Source of the DNA: Nocardioides alpinus
Lineage (GTDB): Bacteria; Actinomycetota; Actinomycetes; Propionibacteriales; Nocardioidaceae
Assembly: GCF_900112035.1 (NCBI RefSeq)
Contig: NZ_FOKC01000001.1
Span: 372,001 to 436,000, forward strand
Length of the DNA: 64,000 nt
Reading direction: 5' to 3'
Part shown: positions 39,082 through 47,501 of the stretch, one piece after another
Numbering within the stretch: the stretch's first letter is position 1
How the letters are laid out: every line of letters starts with the position of its first letter
Position numbers and translations under genes: made by a program
Notes under the pieces: generated by a model
Database searches by the model: none
What the model saw: only the letters and a program-made list of their open reading frames with translations
Told to the model about the DNA's origin: nothing

Positions 39082-40317
39082 TCACACCAGCACCTCGGCA
39101 GGCGACGGGTGTCCGAGGAAGGCGGTCGGACTCGCCGTGAGGCCGTAGGCGCCGGCCTGATGCACGACCAGCAGGTCACCGACGTCGATGGTGGGGAGAC
39201 GGACCTTGTCGCCCAGCAGGTCGAGGGGCGTGCAGAGGCTTCCGACGATCGTGACCTCCGTGAGCTCACCCCCAGGCTCGACCGTCCGGGCAACGCCAGC
39301 GGAGATCGGATAGTTCCGGCGGATGACCTGTCCGAAGTTCCCCGAAGCCGCGAGCTGGTGGTGCATGCCCCCGTCGACGACGCAGTAGGTCACGCCCCGC
39401 GAGACCTTCCGGTCGACGATCCTGGTCACGTACACACCGGCCTCGCCCACGAGGTAGCGGCCGAGCTCGACGCCGATGCGTGCCTCACCCAGCACCGGCC
39501 GCAACCGCTCGGAGCAGAGCCGCTCGAGGTTCGCACCCACGGCCGAGAGGTCCAGCGGCTGGTCCTTCTCGAAGTACGGGATGCCGAAGCCGCCGCCGAG
39601 ATTGACGTACCGGACCGGCTCCGAGGCGTGCTTGGAGAGCTCGAGCACGAGGTTGACGGTGCGCTCGTGCGCCTCCGCCAGGATCGACGCGTGGAGGTTC
39701 TGGGACCCGGCGAAGACGTGGAAGCCCTCCAGGGCCACGCCGAGGTGGGCCATCTTGTCCATCAGCTGCGGGACGACCTCGGCGTCGACGCCGAACTGCT
39801 GCGGGCCACCACCCATCCGCATCCCGGACCCCTTGACCGCGAAGTCTGGGTTGACCCGGATCGCAGCACGGGGGCGGAGGCCCAGCTCGTGACCGGCGGC
39901 CCCGAGACGCCGCGCCTCGCCCTCCGACTCCACCTCGACCAGCACTCCGGAGGCGACTGCGCGATGCAGCTCGTCGTCCGTCTTGCCCGGACCGGCGAAG
40001 GTGATCCGCTCCGGGGCCGTCCCGGTGTCCAGGGCGACCGCCATCTCACCAGCCGAAGCCACGTCCAGCGTGTCCACCAGTGACGAGAGGTGCTGCACGA
40101 GCGCCGGCATCGGGTTCGCCTTCACTGCGTAGCCGAGGTCGAGGTCGTCGGGAAGGGCGGCGCGCACCTCCGCCACTCGTTGCGTGAGAAGGCGCCGATC
40201 GTAGGCGAAGAAGGGGGTCGAGCCGACGCGCGCCGCCAGCCGGTCGAGAGCCAGACCGCCGACGCGGATCCGGCCGTCGTCGCCGATGAAGGCCTGTGCG
40301 TGCTCGGCGGCGATCAC
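39082..40317 (-). CDS. PLP-dependent decarboxylase, exosortase-A-locus type (LysA/ornithine-decarboxylase fold III)
   Basis: A 411-residue fold-type III enzyme. PLP-lysine K66 is in LGYAVKANPMPALVQHL; the Gly-rich phosphate loop is NLGGGFGIPYFE; GSLCTPLDLLGD has the second-subunit Cys of the diaminopimelate/ornithine decarboxylase family. It closely follows the pattern of the decarboxylase found in proteobacterial exosortase-A (EpsH) loci. The substrate is unknown. The GTG start overlaps the ligase stop by 4 bp. Confidence 0.9.
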   Translation of the reverse strand: MIAAEHAQAFIGDDGRIRVGGLALDRLAARVGSTPFFAYDRRLLTQRVAEVRAALPDDLDLGYAVKANPMPALVQHLSSLVDTLDVASAGEMAVALDTGTAPERITFAGPGKTDDELHRAVASGVLVEVESEGEARRLGAAGHELGLRPRAAIRVNPDFAVKGSGMRMGGGPQQFGVDAEVVPQLMDKMAHLGVALEGFHVFAGSQNLHASILAEAHERTVNLVLELSKHASEPVRYVNLGGGFGIPYFEKDQPLDLSAVGANLERLCSERLRPVLGEARIGVELGRYLVGEAGVYVTRIVDRKVSRGVTYCVVDGGMHHQLAASGNFGQVIRRNYPISAGVARTVEPGGELTEVTIVGSLCTPLDLLGDKVRLPTIDVGDLLVVHQAGAYGLTASPTAFLGHPSPAEVLV

Positions 40318-41918
40318 GATCCGGCCCCCCTCGTGCGGGCGGCGATCTCCCGCGCCACTTCCGGGGCCAGCGCCACTCGATCGAACTTGCCATTGGGCGA
40401 GCGCGGCAGCTCTTCGCGCACGAGCACCTCCGAGGGGACCATGTAGAGGGGGAGCTCACGTCGCAGCAGCCTGGAGAGCCCGGTCCCGTCCACCGTCCCC
40501 CCGGGCGTGGACGCGACGACGAGCACGATCCGCTGGCCGAGCTTCTCGTCGGGAACGCCGAGCGCCACCGCGTCGCGGACGAGACCGGTCTCGTATGCGG
40601 CCTCCTCGACCTCGGTCGGGCTCACCCGGTAGCCGGAGGTCTTGATCATCTCGTCGGCGCGGCCGACGAAGCTCAGGAAACCCAGTTCGTCGGCGACGAC
40701 GGTGTCGCCGGACCACACGGCTCGCTCCTCGGCCTGCCACGCCGCGCGTCCCGGCAGAGGGCGGAACCTCTGTGCGGTGCGCTCGGGATCGTTCCAGTAG
40801 CCGAGCGCCACCAGCGGTCCGCGGTGGACCAGCTCACCTTCTTCGCCAGGCTCGCACGCGGAGCCGTCGGGCCGTAGCACGAGGATCTCGGCGTCCGGGA
40901 TGGCCTTGCCGATCGAGTCGCCGTGCCGGTCGACCTCGTCGGGGTCGAGGTAGGTCGAGCGGAAGGCCTCGGTGAGGCCGTACATCAGGTAGGGACGGGC
41001 GGACGGGAACAGGTCACGCAGCCGCTTCAGCGTTGCAGCAGGCATGCGTCCACCGGTGTTGGCGAAGTAGCGCATCGAGCTGCGCGCCTCCGCTGGCCAC
41101 TGCTGCTCGACCAGCTGCACCCACAGCGGCGGCACGCACGTGAGGCCGGTGACACCGTGCCGCGCGCAGAGCTCCACCAGGTCGCGCGCCACGAGGTAGT
41201 TCGCGAGGACGACGTGGGCGCCGACGGCCAGGCCCGTGGTGACCTGGCTCAGCCCCGCGTCGAAGCTCAGGGGCAGCGCCGCCAGGATGACGTCGTCGGC
41301 GTCGTTGCCGAGGTAGCTGCTCACGCTCTCCGCACCGATGAGCATGTTGCGGTGGCTCAGCACCACGCCCTTGGGACTGCCCGTGCTGCCGGAGGTGTAG
41401 AGGATCGCGGCCATGTCGGAGTCGGGCGGGCGCGGGCTCACCGCCTCGCGCGACGGTGCGGCAAGGAGCCGACCGAGCTCGTGGACGGACACGTCGGGAG
41501 GCTCGGACCCCGTGCCCGCCACGGGACCGTCGACCAGGACCACGTCGCGCAGGTCCGTGTCCGCCAGCGCCGTGGCAAGCGTGGCCCACCGGCGAGCGGT
41601 CGTCACCAGGATCCGGGAGCCGCTGTCCCGTACGACGTGGCCGACCTGCCGCGGCTTGAAGACGGGGTTGACCGGCACGAAGACACCACCGGCCAGCGAG
41701 GAGGCGAGGAGGCTGGTGACGGTCTCGATCTTCTTGTCCAAGAACACCGCGACCCGGTCGTCGCGCACGAGGCCGAGGCCCTCGAACCCGGACGCCAGCC
41801 GACCGACGGCGTCCCACGCCTCGGCGTAGCTCACCGTGTCGGCACCCGACGTCAGCGCGGGGCTGTCCGGGTGGGTGCCCGCACGCTCCTCGAGGAGGTG
41901 GTGGATCCGTGTCCTCAT
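40314..41918 (-). CDS. AMP-forming acyl-CoA/acyl-ACP ligase, exosortase-A-locus type
   Basis: A 534-residue adenylating enzyme. Core motifs are ILYTSGSTGSPKGVVLSHRN (A3), YLMYGLTEAFRSTYLDPDEV (A5), GELVHRGPLVALGYWNDP (A6/A7), VWSGDTVVADELGFLSFVGR (A7/A8), DEMIKTSGYRVSP (A8) and the A10 Lys in PRSPNGKFDR. The YGLTEAFRSTYLDPDEVDRHGDS and GKAIPDAEILVLRPDGS segments look like those of the exosortase-A-associated ligases. It most likely activates a small acid and loads the ACP two genes downstream. It overlaps the decarboxylase start. Confidence 0.92.
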   Translation of the reverse strand: MRTRIHHLLEERAGTHPDSPALTSGADTVSYAEAWDAVGRLASGFEGLGLVRDDRVAVFLDKKIETVTSLLASSLAGGVFVPVNPVFKPRQVGHVVRDSGSRILVTTARRWATLATALADTDLRDVVLVDGPVAGTGSEPPDVSVHELGRLLAAPSREAVSPRPPDSDMAAILYTSGSTGSPKGVVLSHRNMLIGAESVSSYLGNDADDVILAALPLSFDAGLSQVTTGLAVGAHVVLANYLVARDLVELCARHGVTGLTCVPPLWVQLVEQQWPAEARSSMRYFANTGGRMPAATLKRLRDLFPSARPYLMYGLTEAFRSTYLDPDEVDRHGDSIGKAIPDAEILVLRPDGSACEPGEEGELVHRGPLVALGYWNDPERTAQRFRPLPGRAAWQAEERAVWSGDTVVADELGFLSFVGRADEMIKTSGYRVSPTEVEEAAYETGLVRDAVALGVPDEKLGQRIVLVVASTPGGTVDGTGLSRLLRRELPLYMVPSEVLVREELPRSPNGKFDRVALAPEVAREIAARTRGAGS

Positions 41919-41943
41919 CTGCTGCCTTTCCCTTCGCTCCGGC

Positions 41944-42804
41944 TCACCACGCGACGCACGTCAGCTCGCTGTAGAGGTAGTCGACGTCGCCCGCGTCCAG
42001 TGCGTCGCTGCGGAACATCCTGGGCCTCGGATGCGGCAGGGTCATCCCTTGTGGGGGCTTCCAGGCCACGACCCGCTTCTCGAGCAGGGTGGCCAACGCG
42101 CCGTGCCGGAGCAGCAGGTGGGTCGAAAGCCGGTCCCAGACCTGGGGCAGGAGCTGGGGGTCGGAGATGTGCAGGACCGTCGCGAACACGGGCATCCTCT
42201 TGCGGCGGTCCTTGCGAAACATCACGTACACGTTGCGGCCGTGCGCCTGCAGCACCACGTGCCGCGCCGCGGCCGCCCTGCGGTGGTCCTCGAAGATCTG
42301 GCGCTGCCTGCCGCTCAGCAGGAGCGCAATCCGCTCGTGATCGGCCACAGCGGTGACGCCACGCCCCGGCAGCACCAGGTTGGGGACCAGCGTCGTGGCC
42401 GTGTCGAGGTGCTTGAACTTGAGACGCTCGTTGAGCGCAACCACGTTGCCGCTCGGGGAGAGGTCCGTGAAGTGGTAGCCGCGCTGCCCCAGGAGGGCCA
42501 GCACCAGCCTGAGGCCCTGCGAACGCTGTTCCTCGTCCACGCACCAGGCGGCGAGGTTGCACACCCGCTCGGTCCGACCGCGGACGTCTCGCTCGGCGTA
42601 GAAAGCGACCGCCGTGCCGACGACCCGTCCGTCGCTGCGCAGGTGGAAGCCGTGGTTGGGCGCCTTGGCCTGCCACGGCGGGACGATCGAGTCCTCCCAC
42701 TCGCGGGCACTCAACCGCGAGTTCAGTGCGCGGTGCAGGTAGGCCGCAACCTCCGGCACGTCCGCTCGCGTGATAGGCGCCACCACGGCGCGATTCCCCC
42801 CCAT
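41944..42804 (-). CDS. GNAT-fold N-acyltransferase-like protein
   Basis: A 286-residue protein with a GNAT-like N-terminal half: ITRADVPEVAAYLHRAL, RSDGRVVGTAVAFY, VCNLAAWCVDEEQRSQGLRLVLALL (the cofactor-binding helix region, with QRSQGLRL replacing the usual R/Q-x2-G-x-G/A) and FTDLSPSGNVVALNERLKFKHLDT. The C-terminal half is not recognised. It leads the four-gene unit with ligase, decarboxylase and ACP, so it probably transfers the carrier-bound group to an acceptor on or for the polysaccharide (inference). The ATG at 42804 is used; a GTG at 42810 also fits. Confidence 0.75.
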   Translation of the reverse strand: MGGNRAVVAPITRADVPEVAAYLHRALNSRLSAREWEDSIVPPWQAKAPNHGFHLRSDGRVVGTAVAFYAERDVRGRTERVCNLAAWCVDEEQRSQGLRLVLALLGQRGYHFTDLSPSGNVVALNERLKFKHLDTATTLVPNLVLPGRGVTAVADHERIALLLSGRQRQIFEDHRRAAAARHVVLQAHGRNVYVMFRKDRRKRMPVFATVLHISDPQLLPQVWDRLSTHLLLRHGALATLLEKRVVAWKPPQGMTLPHPRPRMFRSDALDAGDVDYLYSELTCVAW

Positions 42805-42852
42805 GGGCACAGCATCTGTTCGTTGTCGCCGCGGCTTGGCCGGCGGCGACGG

Positions 42853-42873
42853 CTATACCTCATTTTTGGCAAT
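42853..42873. promoter_or_regulatory. palindromic EPS motif, copy F (divergent)
   Basis: On the minus strand it reads ATTGCCAAAAATGAGGTATA, about 50 bp upstream of the GNAT gene. Read on the plus strand, ACCTCATTTTTGGCAAT also fits and lies about 50 bp before the deacetylase ATG. One site could serve both genes. Confidence 0.45.
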
Positions 42874-42922
42874 GGGACCCCGGGTTGCCGGAGCGACCTT
42901 CAGACCGTCCTACGGTCTTGGC

Positions 42923-43594
42923 ATGAGCTGGGGGGGCGAGAGCGTCAACGTGTGCTTCCACGGCGTGGGCACGCCCGCTCGTGAGCTCGAGCCCGGCGAG
43001 GCGCCGTACTGGATCGACGTCCCCACGTTCCTCGGGGTGCTTGACCTCGTCGTGAACGACCCGCGAGTGCAGCTCAGCTTCGACGACGGCAACGCCTCCG
43101 ACGTGCTTATCGGCCTCCCTGCCCTCCTCGAGCGCGGGCTGGACGCGACCTTCTTCGTGCTCGCTGGCCGTCTCGACCAGCCCGGGAGCCTCAGCACGCA
43201 GGACGTGCGCGACCTGGCTGCCGCCGGGATGCGGATAGGCACCCACGGCATGGACCACGTGCCGTGGCGCAGACTCGAACCGCACCAGCGGCAACGCGAG
43301 CTCGTCGACGCCCGCCGGCGGATCGAGGACATCGTGGGCGCCCGGGTCGACGAGGCAGCCCTGCCTCTCGGCCGCTACGACCGCACTCTGCTCGCCCACC
43401 TGCGCCGCCTCGGCTACGCGGCCGTCCACTCCAGCGACCGGTGCCGGGCGCGGAGCGATGCCTGGCTCCGGCCGCGCTACTCCATCCGGAGCGACGACAC
43501 GGTCGCGGCCGTCCGGGAGACTGTGTTGGCCGCGCCGTCAGTGGGCAGCCGTGCCGAGCGGCTCGTGACGACGACCGTCAAACGCCTGCGCTAA
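42923..43594 (+). CDS. polysaccharide deacetylase (NodB fold, CE4)
   Basis: A 223-residue CE4-type deacetylase. Motif 1 SFDDGNASD carries the catalytic base D54 and the metal ligand D55; motif 2 THGMDH gives the two metal-binding His (about 108 and 112); LGRYDRTLLAHLRRLGY is the motif 3 region. There is no signal peptide, so the enzyme appears cytoplasmic, suggesting action on a precursor or lipid-linked unit (inference). The ATG follows the palindrome region. It converges with, and overlaps by 57 bp, the minus-strand glycosyltransferase gene. Confidence 0.88.
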   Translation: MSWGGESVNVCFHGVGTPARELEPGEAPYWIDVPTFLGVLDLVVNDPRVQLSFDDGNASDVLIGLPALLERGLDATFFVLAGRLDQPGSLSTQDVRDLAAAGMRIGTHGMDHVPWRRLEPHQRQRELVDARRRIEDIVGARVDEAALPLGRYDRTLLAHLRRLGYAAVHSSDRCRARSDAWLRPRYSIRSDDTVAAVRETVLAAPSVGSRAERLVTTTVKRLR

Positions 43595-44836
43595 ACCCTC
43601 CTCCGTGGGGCTCGTGCCTGCCCGCCGGGCCAGCTCCTCGATGACGCCCACCACGTCTCGCCCTGTGCGCTCCCAGCTCGTCCCGGCCACGCTGGCAGCA
43701 GCAGCGGCTACCGCGGACGGCGACGTGCGCGCGACTGCCCTCTCCAGTCCCAGCGCGAGCGCCGTCGGTGTGGGAGCCGCCCACTCGGCGTGGACGTTGT
43801 CGAAGTCCGCACGCACGTCGAGACTATCGTTGACCACGGGGATGCAGCCGGCCGCCAGCATCTCGTCGGGCACCATCGAGACGTTGGTGAACGACAGCGC
43901 GAGTCCGGCGGCGCAACGGTTGTAGAGCTCGTTGAGCTGGGCGGGTGTCGGTCGCCCGTGGCGGGTCACCGGGAAGCCCACGTCACCGAGGTCGGCCCCG
44001 AAGACGTGGATCTCCTGTTCGGGACACCGACGATGGAACTCGGCGAGGGCCAGCACGCCGAGGCGGTAGCCGCGGCGCGGCGTGTCGGGGCGGGCGAAGA
44101 AGGCAACGCCGGAGCGGTGCTCCTGGTTGGTCAGAGAGTAGGTGTGCGTGTCGCGTCCCCACGCCACCCGGGTCGATGGCACGCCCGTCATGGTGAGCCA
44201 GCGGTGCACCATCCCGCCCAGGGCGATGTTGGTGAAGCCGAACCGGTAGGTGTCCGTGGCCAACGCGTGCTCGGTGCCGTGGGGGTAGAACAGCGGCTCG
44301 TAGTCCTGGATGAAGTACGCCCGCTGCACCACCGCTTCGGACCGGCTGGCAAGGACGTGGGCGGTCTCCCAGCCAGTGGCCACGACCACGTCCAGCCCGT
44401 CCAGGCCGTCGTCGATCGAGCGCACCGTCACACGGGCGTCAGGCCAGGAGCTGTGGATCACTGCCGCCCGCGGATCGAGGTCGCCTCGGTGCCTGTCGTA
44501 GAGGACCACGTGGTTGTGGTGGCCTGCGTCGTCGAGGGCGCGGACCATCCGGAACATCGTCGTGTGCCCTCCCGATCCGGCCATGGGCGGGGTGCACAGC
44601 CAACCGACCTCGATCGGCCTCGACGCGGGCACCGGAGGTGGCGTCCGGAGCTCGAGCGCGGTCGAGTCGGCCACGTCCTGCGGCAGCAGACCGAAGCCGA
44701 GCGAGGCTCCGTCCACGCGCTCGTAGACCCGACGCACCACACGCTGGGCCACCCCCCTCGCACCCTCGTTGCGGAACTTGGTCCTGACGTTCGCGGCGGC
44801 GGCGACAGCGCGCCGCGCAGGGGTGGGTCGAGTCAT
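43538..44836 (-). CDS. WsaF-like GT-B glycosyltransferase
   Basis: A 432-residue glycosyltransferase. The pattern VRTKFRNEGARGVAQRVVRRV, then GWLCTPPMAGSGGHTTMFRMVRAL, YFIQDYEPLFYPHG and VAFFARPDTPRRGYRLGVLAL fits the WsaF / rhamnan-type GT family. FGADLGDVGFP and GLALSFTNVSMVPDEMLAAGCIPVVND form the C-terminal donor-binding domain. It probably adds a deoxyhexose to the repeat unit (inference). The ATG overlaps the flippase stop by 4 bp; the 3' end overlaps the convergent deacetylase gene. Confidence 0.87.
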   Translation of the reverse strand: MTRPTPARRAVAAAANVRTKFRNEGARGVAQRVVRRVYERVDGASLGFGLLPQDVADSTALELRTPPPVPASRPIEVGWLCTPPMAGSGGHTTMFRMVRALDDAGHHNHVVLYDRHRGDLDPRAAVIHSSWPDARVTVRSIDDGLDGLDVVVATGWETAHVLASRSEAVVQRAYFIQDYEPLFYPHGTEHALATDTYRFGFTNIALGGMVHRWLTMTGVPSTRVAWGRDTHTYSLTNQEHRSGVAFFARPDTPRRGYRLGVLALAEFHRRCPEQEIHVFGADLGDVGFPVTRHGRPTPAQLNELYNRCAAGLALSFTNVSMVPDEMLAAGCIPVVNDSLDVRADFDNVHAEWAAPTPTALALGLERAVARTSPSAVAAAAASVAGTSWERTGRDVVGVIEELARRAGTSPTEEGLAQAFDGRRHEPLGTAAH

Positions 44837-46332
44837 CCTCGGTTCCTCTCGACGGCCTCGGCGTCACCGAGGGGGTTTCGCAGCTCATGCAGACGACGGC
44901 GGGTCCACGGCCACATGGGCGCGAGGTAGAAGACGACCACTGCCGCGCCGCCCAAGGCGAGGAGCAGCAGGTCGGGGCCGTCGGCGCGTCCCACTGCCCA
45001 GCACACGAGCGCCGCGGGGACCGCGACCACCAGCGGCAGGACGCAGGCACGACCGATCGCTGCCACGTCGACGCCGACGCGGCGGAGCGCCATGGCGTAC
45101 GCCGGCACGACGACGGCGACCGACACCACCACGTGGGCCCATCCCGCGCCCGCCAACCCCCATACCCGGACTCCCAGCACCATGGCCGGCACCATCGTGG
45201 CCAGCCACACCAGCTGGACGACGAGCACGGCCCGGGTCTCGCCCGCTGCGATCAGGAAGGTCGCGACCAGGTCGAGCAGCACCCGGCTCGCCCCGAAGAC
45301 CGACAGCCCCACCAGCGCGGCGGCCGCTGCGGTCCACTCGTCGCCGAACAGCACGGAGACCACAGGACTCGCGAGCGAGGCAAGCCCCACACCCATGGCG
45401 GTCGCGACCACGGCGAGCGGGCCGAAGCAGCGCACCAGCCCTGCGTTGCGCTCCACCTCCGACTCGGTCTCGGCGAAGGCAGGCAGCGCCACGACCCGGA
45501 CCGCCTGACCCACTGCGGACATCGGCCACGAGGAGACGTTGAAGGCCAGGACGTAGAGCCCGAGGGCCACGGTCGTCAGCTCACGCGACACGATGAGGTT
45601 GTCGACGGTGATGAGCATCCAGGAGACAAGGTTCGCCGCGGCCAGTGGGGCGCTGAACGACAACGACTCGCGGGCAAGGCGGCGGTCGAATCCGAAGCGC
45701 GGCCGGTGACGTGCCACGACGTGCAGCGCGAGGAGCATGACAGCCTGGCTGGCCACCTGCCCCCAGGCAAGCGAGCTCGCCCCGGCGCCGAGCAGGATGA
45801 GCGACACCGTGACGACGGCCGACGCAACGAGCCCGGCAGCGTAGACCGCGAAGAGGGCACGCTGACGATAGGCACGCTGCAGCATGGCCGCGGGGACGAT
45901 CGTGAGGCCGAACATCGCCGGCACCAGCGACATGACCACGAGGGTGTGGGTCGACCCCGGGCTCTCGAAGGCAGCCGCGATCCGGGGAGCCCCGGCGAAC
46001 ATGGAAAGCGCAGCGATCACTCCGATCCCGGCGCCGAGCGTGGCCACGGTCGGTGCGCGGCGCTCGGGATCTTTTGCGCGCACCAGATCGGCGCCCAGCC
46101 CGAACTCCGAGAGGGCGCTGAGCAGCATCCACACAGTGAGCGCCACCGCGAAGACCCCGTAGGCCTCCGGCGCAACGAGCCTGGCCACGACGATGCTGAG
46201 GAGCAGGTTGCCGATCCGGAGCGCAAGAGTGCTCATGAGGCTCCAGCCCAGGCCGCGACCGACCCGGGTCGCCTTGTCGGGCTCCGAATTCCCCGCGGAC
46301 TTCTCGGCGAGCTTCTCCGTCACGGGTCTCAC
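44833..46332 (-). CDS. polysaccharide flippase (Wzx/MOP superfamily)
   Basis: A 499-residue membrane protein with about 14 helices. It has typical oligosaccharide-flippase features: an N-terminal LGWSLMSTLALRIGNLLLSIVVARLVAPEAYGVFAVALTVW region, GLVRCFGPLAVVATAMGVGLASLASPVVSVLFGDEW in the middle, and a hydrophobic C-terminal third. It would move the lipid-linked repeat unit across the membrane. The GTG start overlaps the GT2 stop and its own stop overlaps the WsaF-like start, so the three genes are coupled. Confidence 0.92.
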   Translation of the reverse strand: MRPVTEKLAEKSAGNSEPDKATRVGRGLGWSLMSTLALRIGNLLLSIVVARLVAPEAYGVFAVALTVWMLLSALSEFGLGADLVRAKDPERRAPTVATLGAGIGVIAALSMFAGAPRIAAAFESPGSTHTLVVMSLVPAMFGLTIVPAAMLQRAYRQRALFAVYAAGLVASAVVTVSLILLGAGASSLAWGQVASQAVMLLALHVVARHRPRFGFDRRLARESLSFSAPLAAANLVSWMLITVDNLIVSRELTTVALGLYVLAFNVSSWPMSAVGQAVRVVALPAFAETESEVERNAGLVRCFGPLAVVATAMGVGLASLASPVVSVLFGDEWTAAAAALVGLSVFGASRVLLDLVATFLIAAGETRAVLVVQLVWLATMVPAMVLGVRVWGLAGAGWAHVVVSVAVVVPAYAMALRRVGVDVAAIGRACVLPLVVAVPAALVCWAVGRADGPDLLLLALGGAAVVVFYLAPMWPWTRRRLHELRNPLGDAEAVERNRG

Positions 46333-47381
46333 ACCCCCCAGCGGCGCTCACGCCGCCACTCCACATGGTGACGCACCCGCGTGCCCAGCTCCCGGGCCTG
46401 CACTGCGGGGAGACGCCCCTGCTCCAGCAGGAGGCGCGTGGCGCGCCCGGTCCATGACCTCTCGGACCCGGGCCACGTCTCCGAGGCGAACTGCAGGTAG
46501 GCAGCGGCCTCGTCGTCCGACCAGCCTGCGCCCCGGTGCGCCAGGCGCGACCTCCTCATCGCCTCGCGGGCCAAGGCCTTCATCGCCACGGGCCTCAGAG
46601 CTACGACCTCCGCGACGTCGGCTGCACGCTCGTCGAAGAGGATGTCAAACGTGCGCCTGCGGGCCTCCAGGTCGGTCAGCCAGCCGGCGTACGACGTCAG
46701 GTGCATGTTGGCGTCGTGGACGCGGTAGTGGGCCTGGATCGGGCCGTTGACCCGGCCCACGTCCCAGCGCGCAGCCGTGCGCAGCCACATGTCGAAGTCA
46801 CCCGAGTGAGGTAGGCGCGGGTCGTAGAGGTCGGTCTCGAAGAGGGCCTCGCGACGCATGACGGCCTCCGGGCTCACCAGGAAGCAGCGCCCGGACCGTG
46901 CGGACCTGCGCAGCCACTGCCTCCCCGGCCAGACGGACCAGTTCCGGGTCTCGTCCGTGACGGTGTCGGGACGGTCGGTGAAGGAGCGGGCATAGCCGTA
47001 GACGAGACCCACGCTCGGGTGCGCCTCCATCAGCCCGATGGCCCGGGTCAGCGCGTTGCGCGGCAGCAGGTCGTCGGCGGACAGGAGGACGACGTAGTCG
47101 CCCTCTGCGCGCGTGAGCCCGTCGTTGTAAGTCTGGATGTGCCCGGCGTTGTTATCGTGCACCAGCACGTCGACGCGGGGGTCCGAGGCTGCCAGCTCCT
47201 GCGCGACCAGGTGGCTGCCGTCCGGCGACGCGTCGTCGACGACGAGCACGTCGACGTCGAGTCCCTGCTGGTCGAGCGCGCTGGCAACCGCGGCCGGCAG
47301 GTAGCGGCCGTAGTTGTAGCACGGGATGACCACCGAGACCCGCGGAGTGCGCCCCAACGCACGTGGACTGTGGAACCTCAT
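46329..47381 (-). CDS. GT2-family glycosyltransferase
   Basis: A 350-residue GT-A enzyme. VSVVIPCYNYGRYLPAAVAS opens the nucleotide-binding domain, LVVDDASPDGS holds the first Asp cluster, and YVVLLSADDLLPRNAL the DxD-like motif (ADD). GDFDMWLR matches the catalytic ED-type motif region. It transfers a sugar from a nucleotide donor to the growing chain. The start is the ATG at 47381, 8 bp after AGGGGAG. It begins the GT2 - flippase - GT unit, about 83 bp downstream of a palindrome copy. Confidence 0.92.
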   Translation of the reverse strand: MRFHSPRALGRTPRVSVVIPCYNYGRYLPAAVASALDQQGLDVDVLVVDDASPDGSHLVAQELAASDPRVDVLVHDNNAGHIQTYNDGLTRAEGDYVVLLSADDLLPRNALTRAIGLMEAHPSVGLVYGYARSFTDRPDTVTDETRNWSVWPGRQWLRRSARSGRCFLVSPEAVMRREALFETDLYDPRLPHSGDFDMWLRTAARWDVGRVNGPIQAHYRVHDANMHLTSYAGWLTDLEARRRTFDILFDERAADVAEVVALRPVAMKALAREAMRRSRLAHRGAGWSDDEAAAYLQFASETWPGSERSWTGRATRLLLEQGRLPAVQARELGTRVRHHVEWRRERRWGV

Positions 47382-47463
47382 CCTTGGCACTCCCCTGGCG
47401 TGCTCGAGCTGCGACCGTCCCACGTTCGCCGAGCCGTGCCCGCGACCCGATCGCCACCGGGAC

Positions 47464-47483
47464 TTATCCCCAAAATTTGGCGG
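47464..47483 (-). promoter_or_regulatory. palindromic EPS motif, copy G
   Basis: Minus strand CCGCCAAATTTTGGGGATAA, 83 bp upstream of the GT2 gene; near-perfect right arm followed by ATA. It lies between the stop of the giant DUF4082 gene and the GT2 unit. Confidence 0.6.
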
Positions 47484-47501
47484 CCGGGTCGACGGCAGCG
47501 G

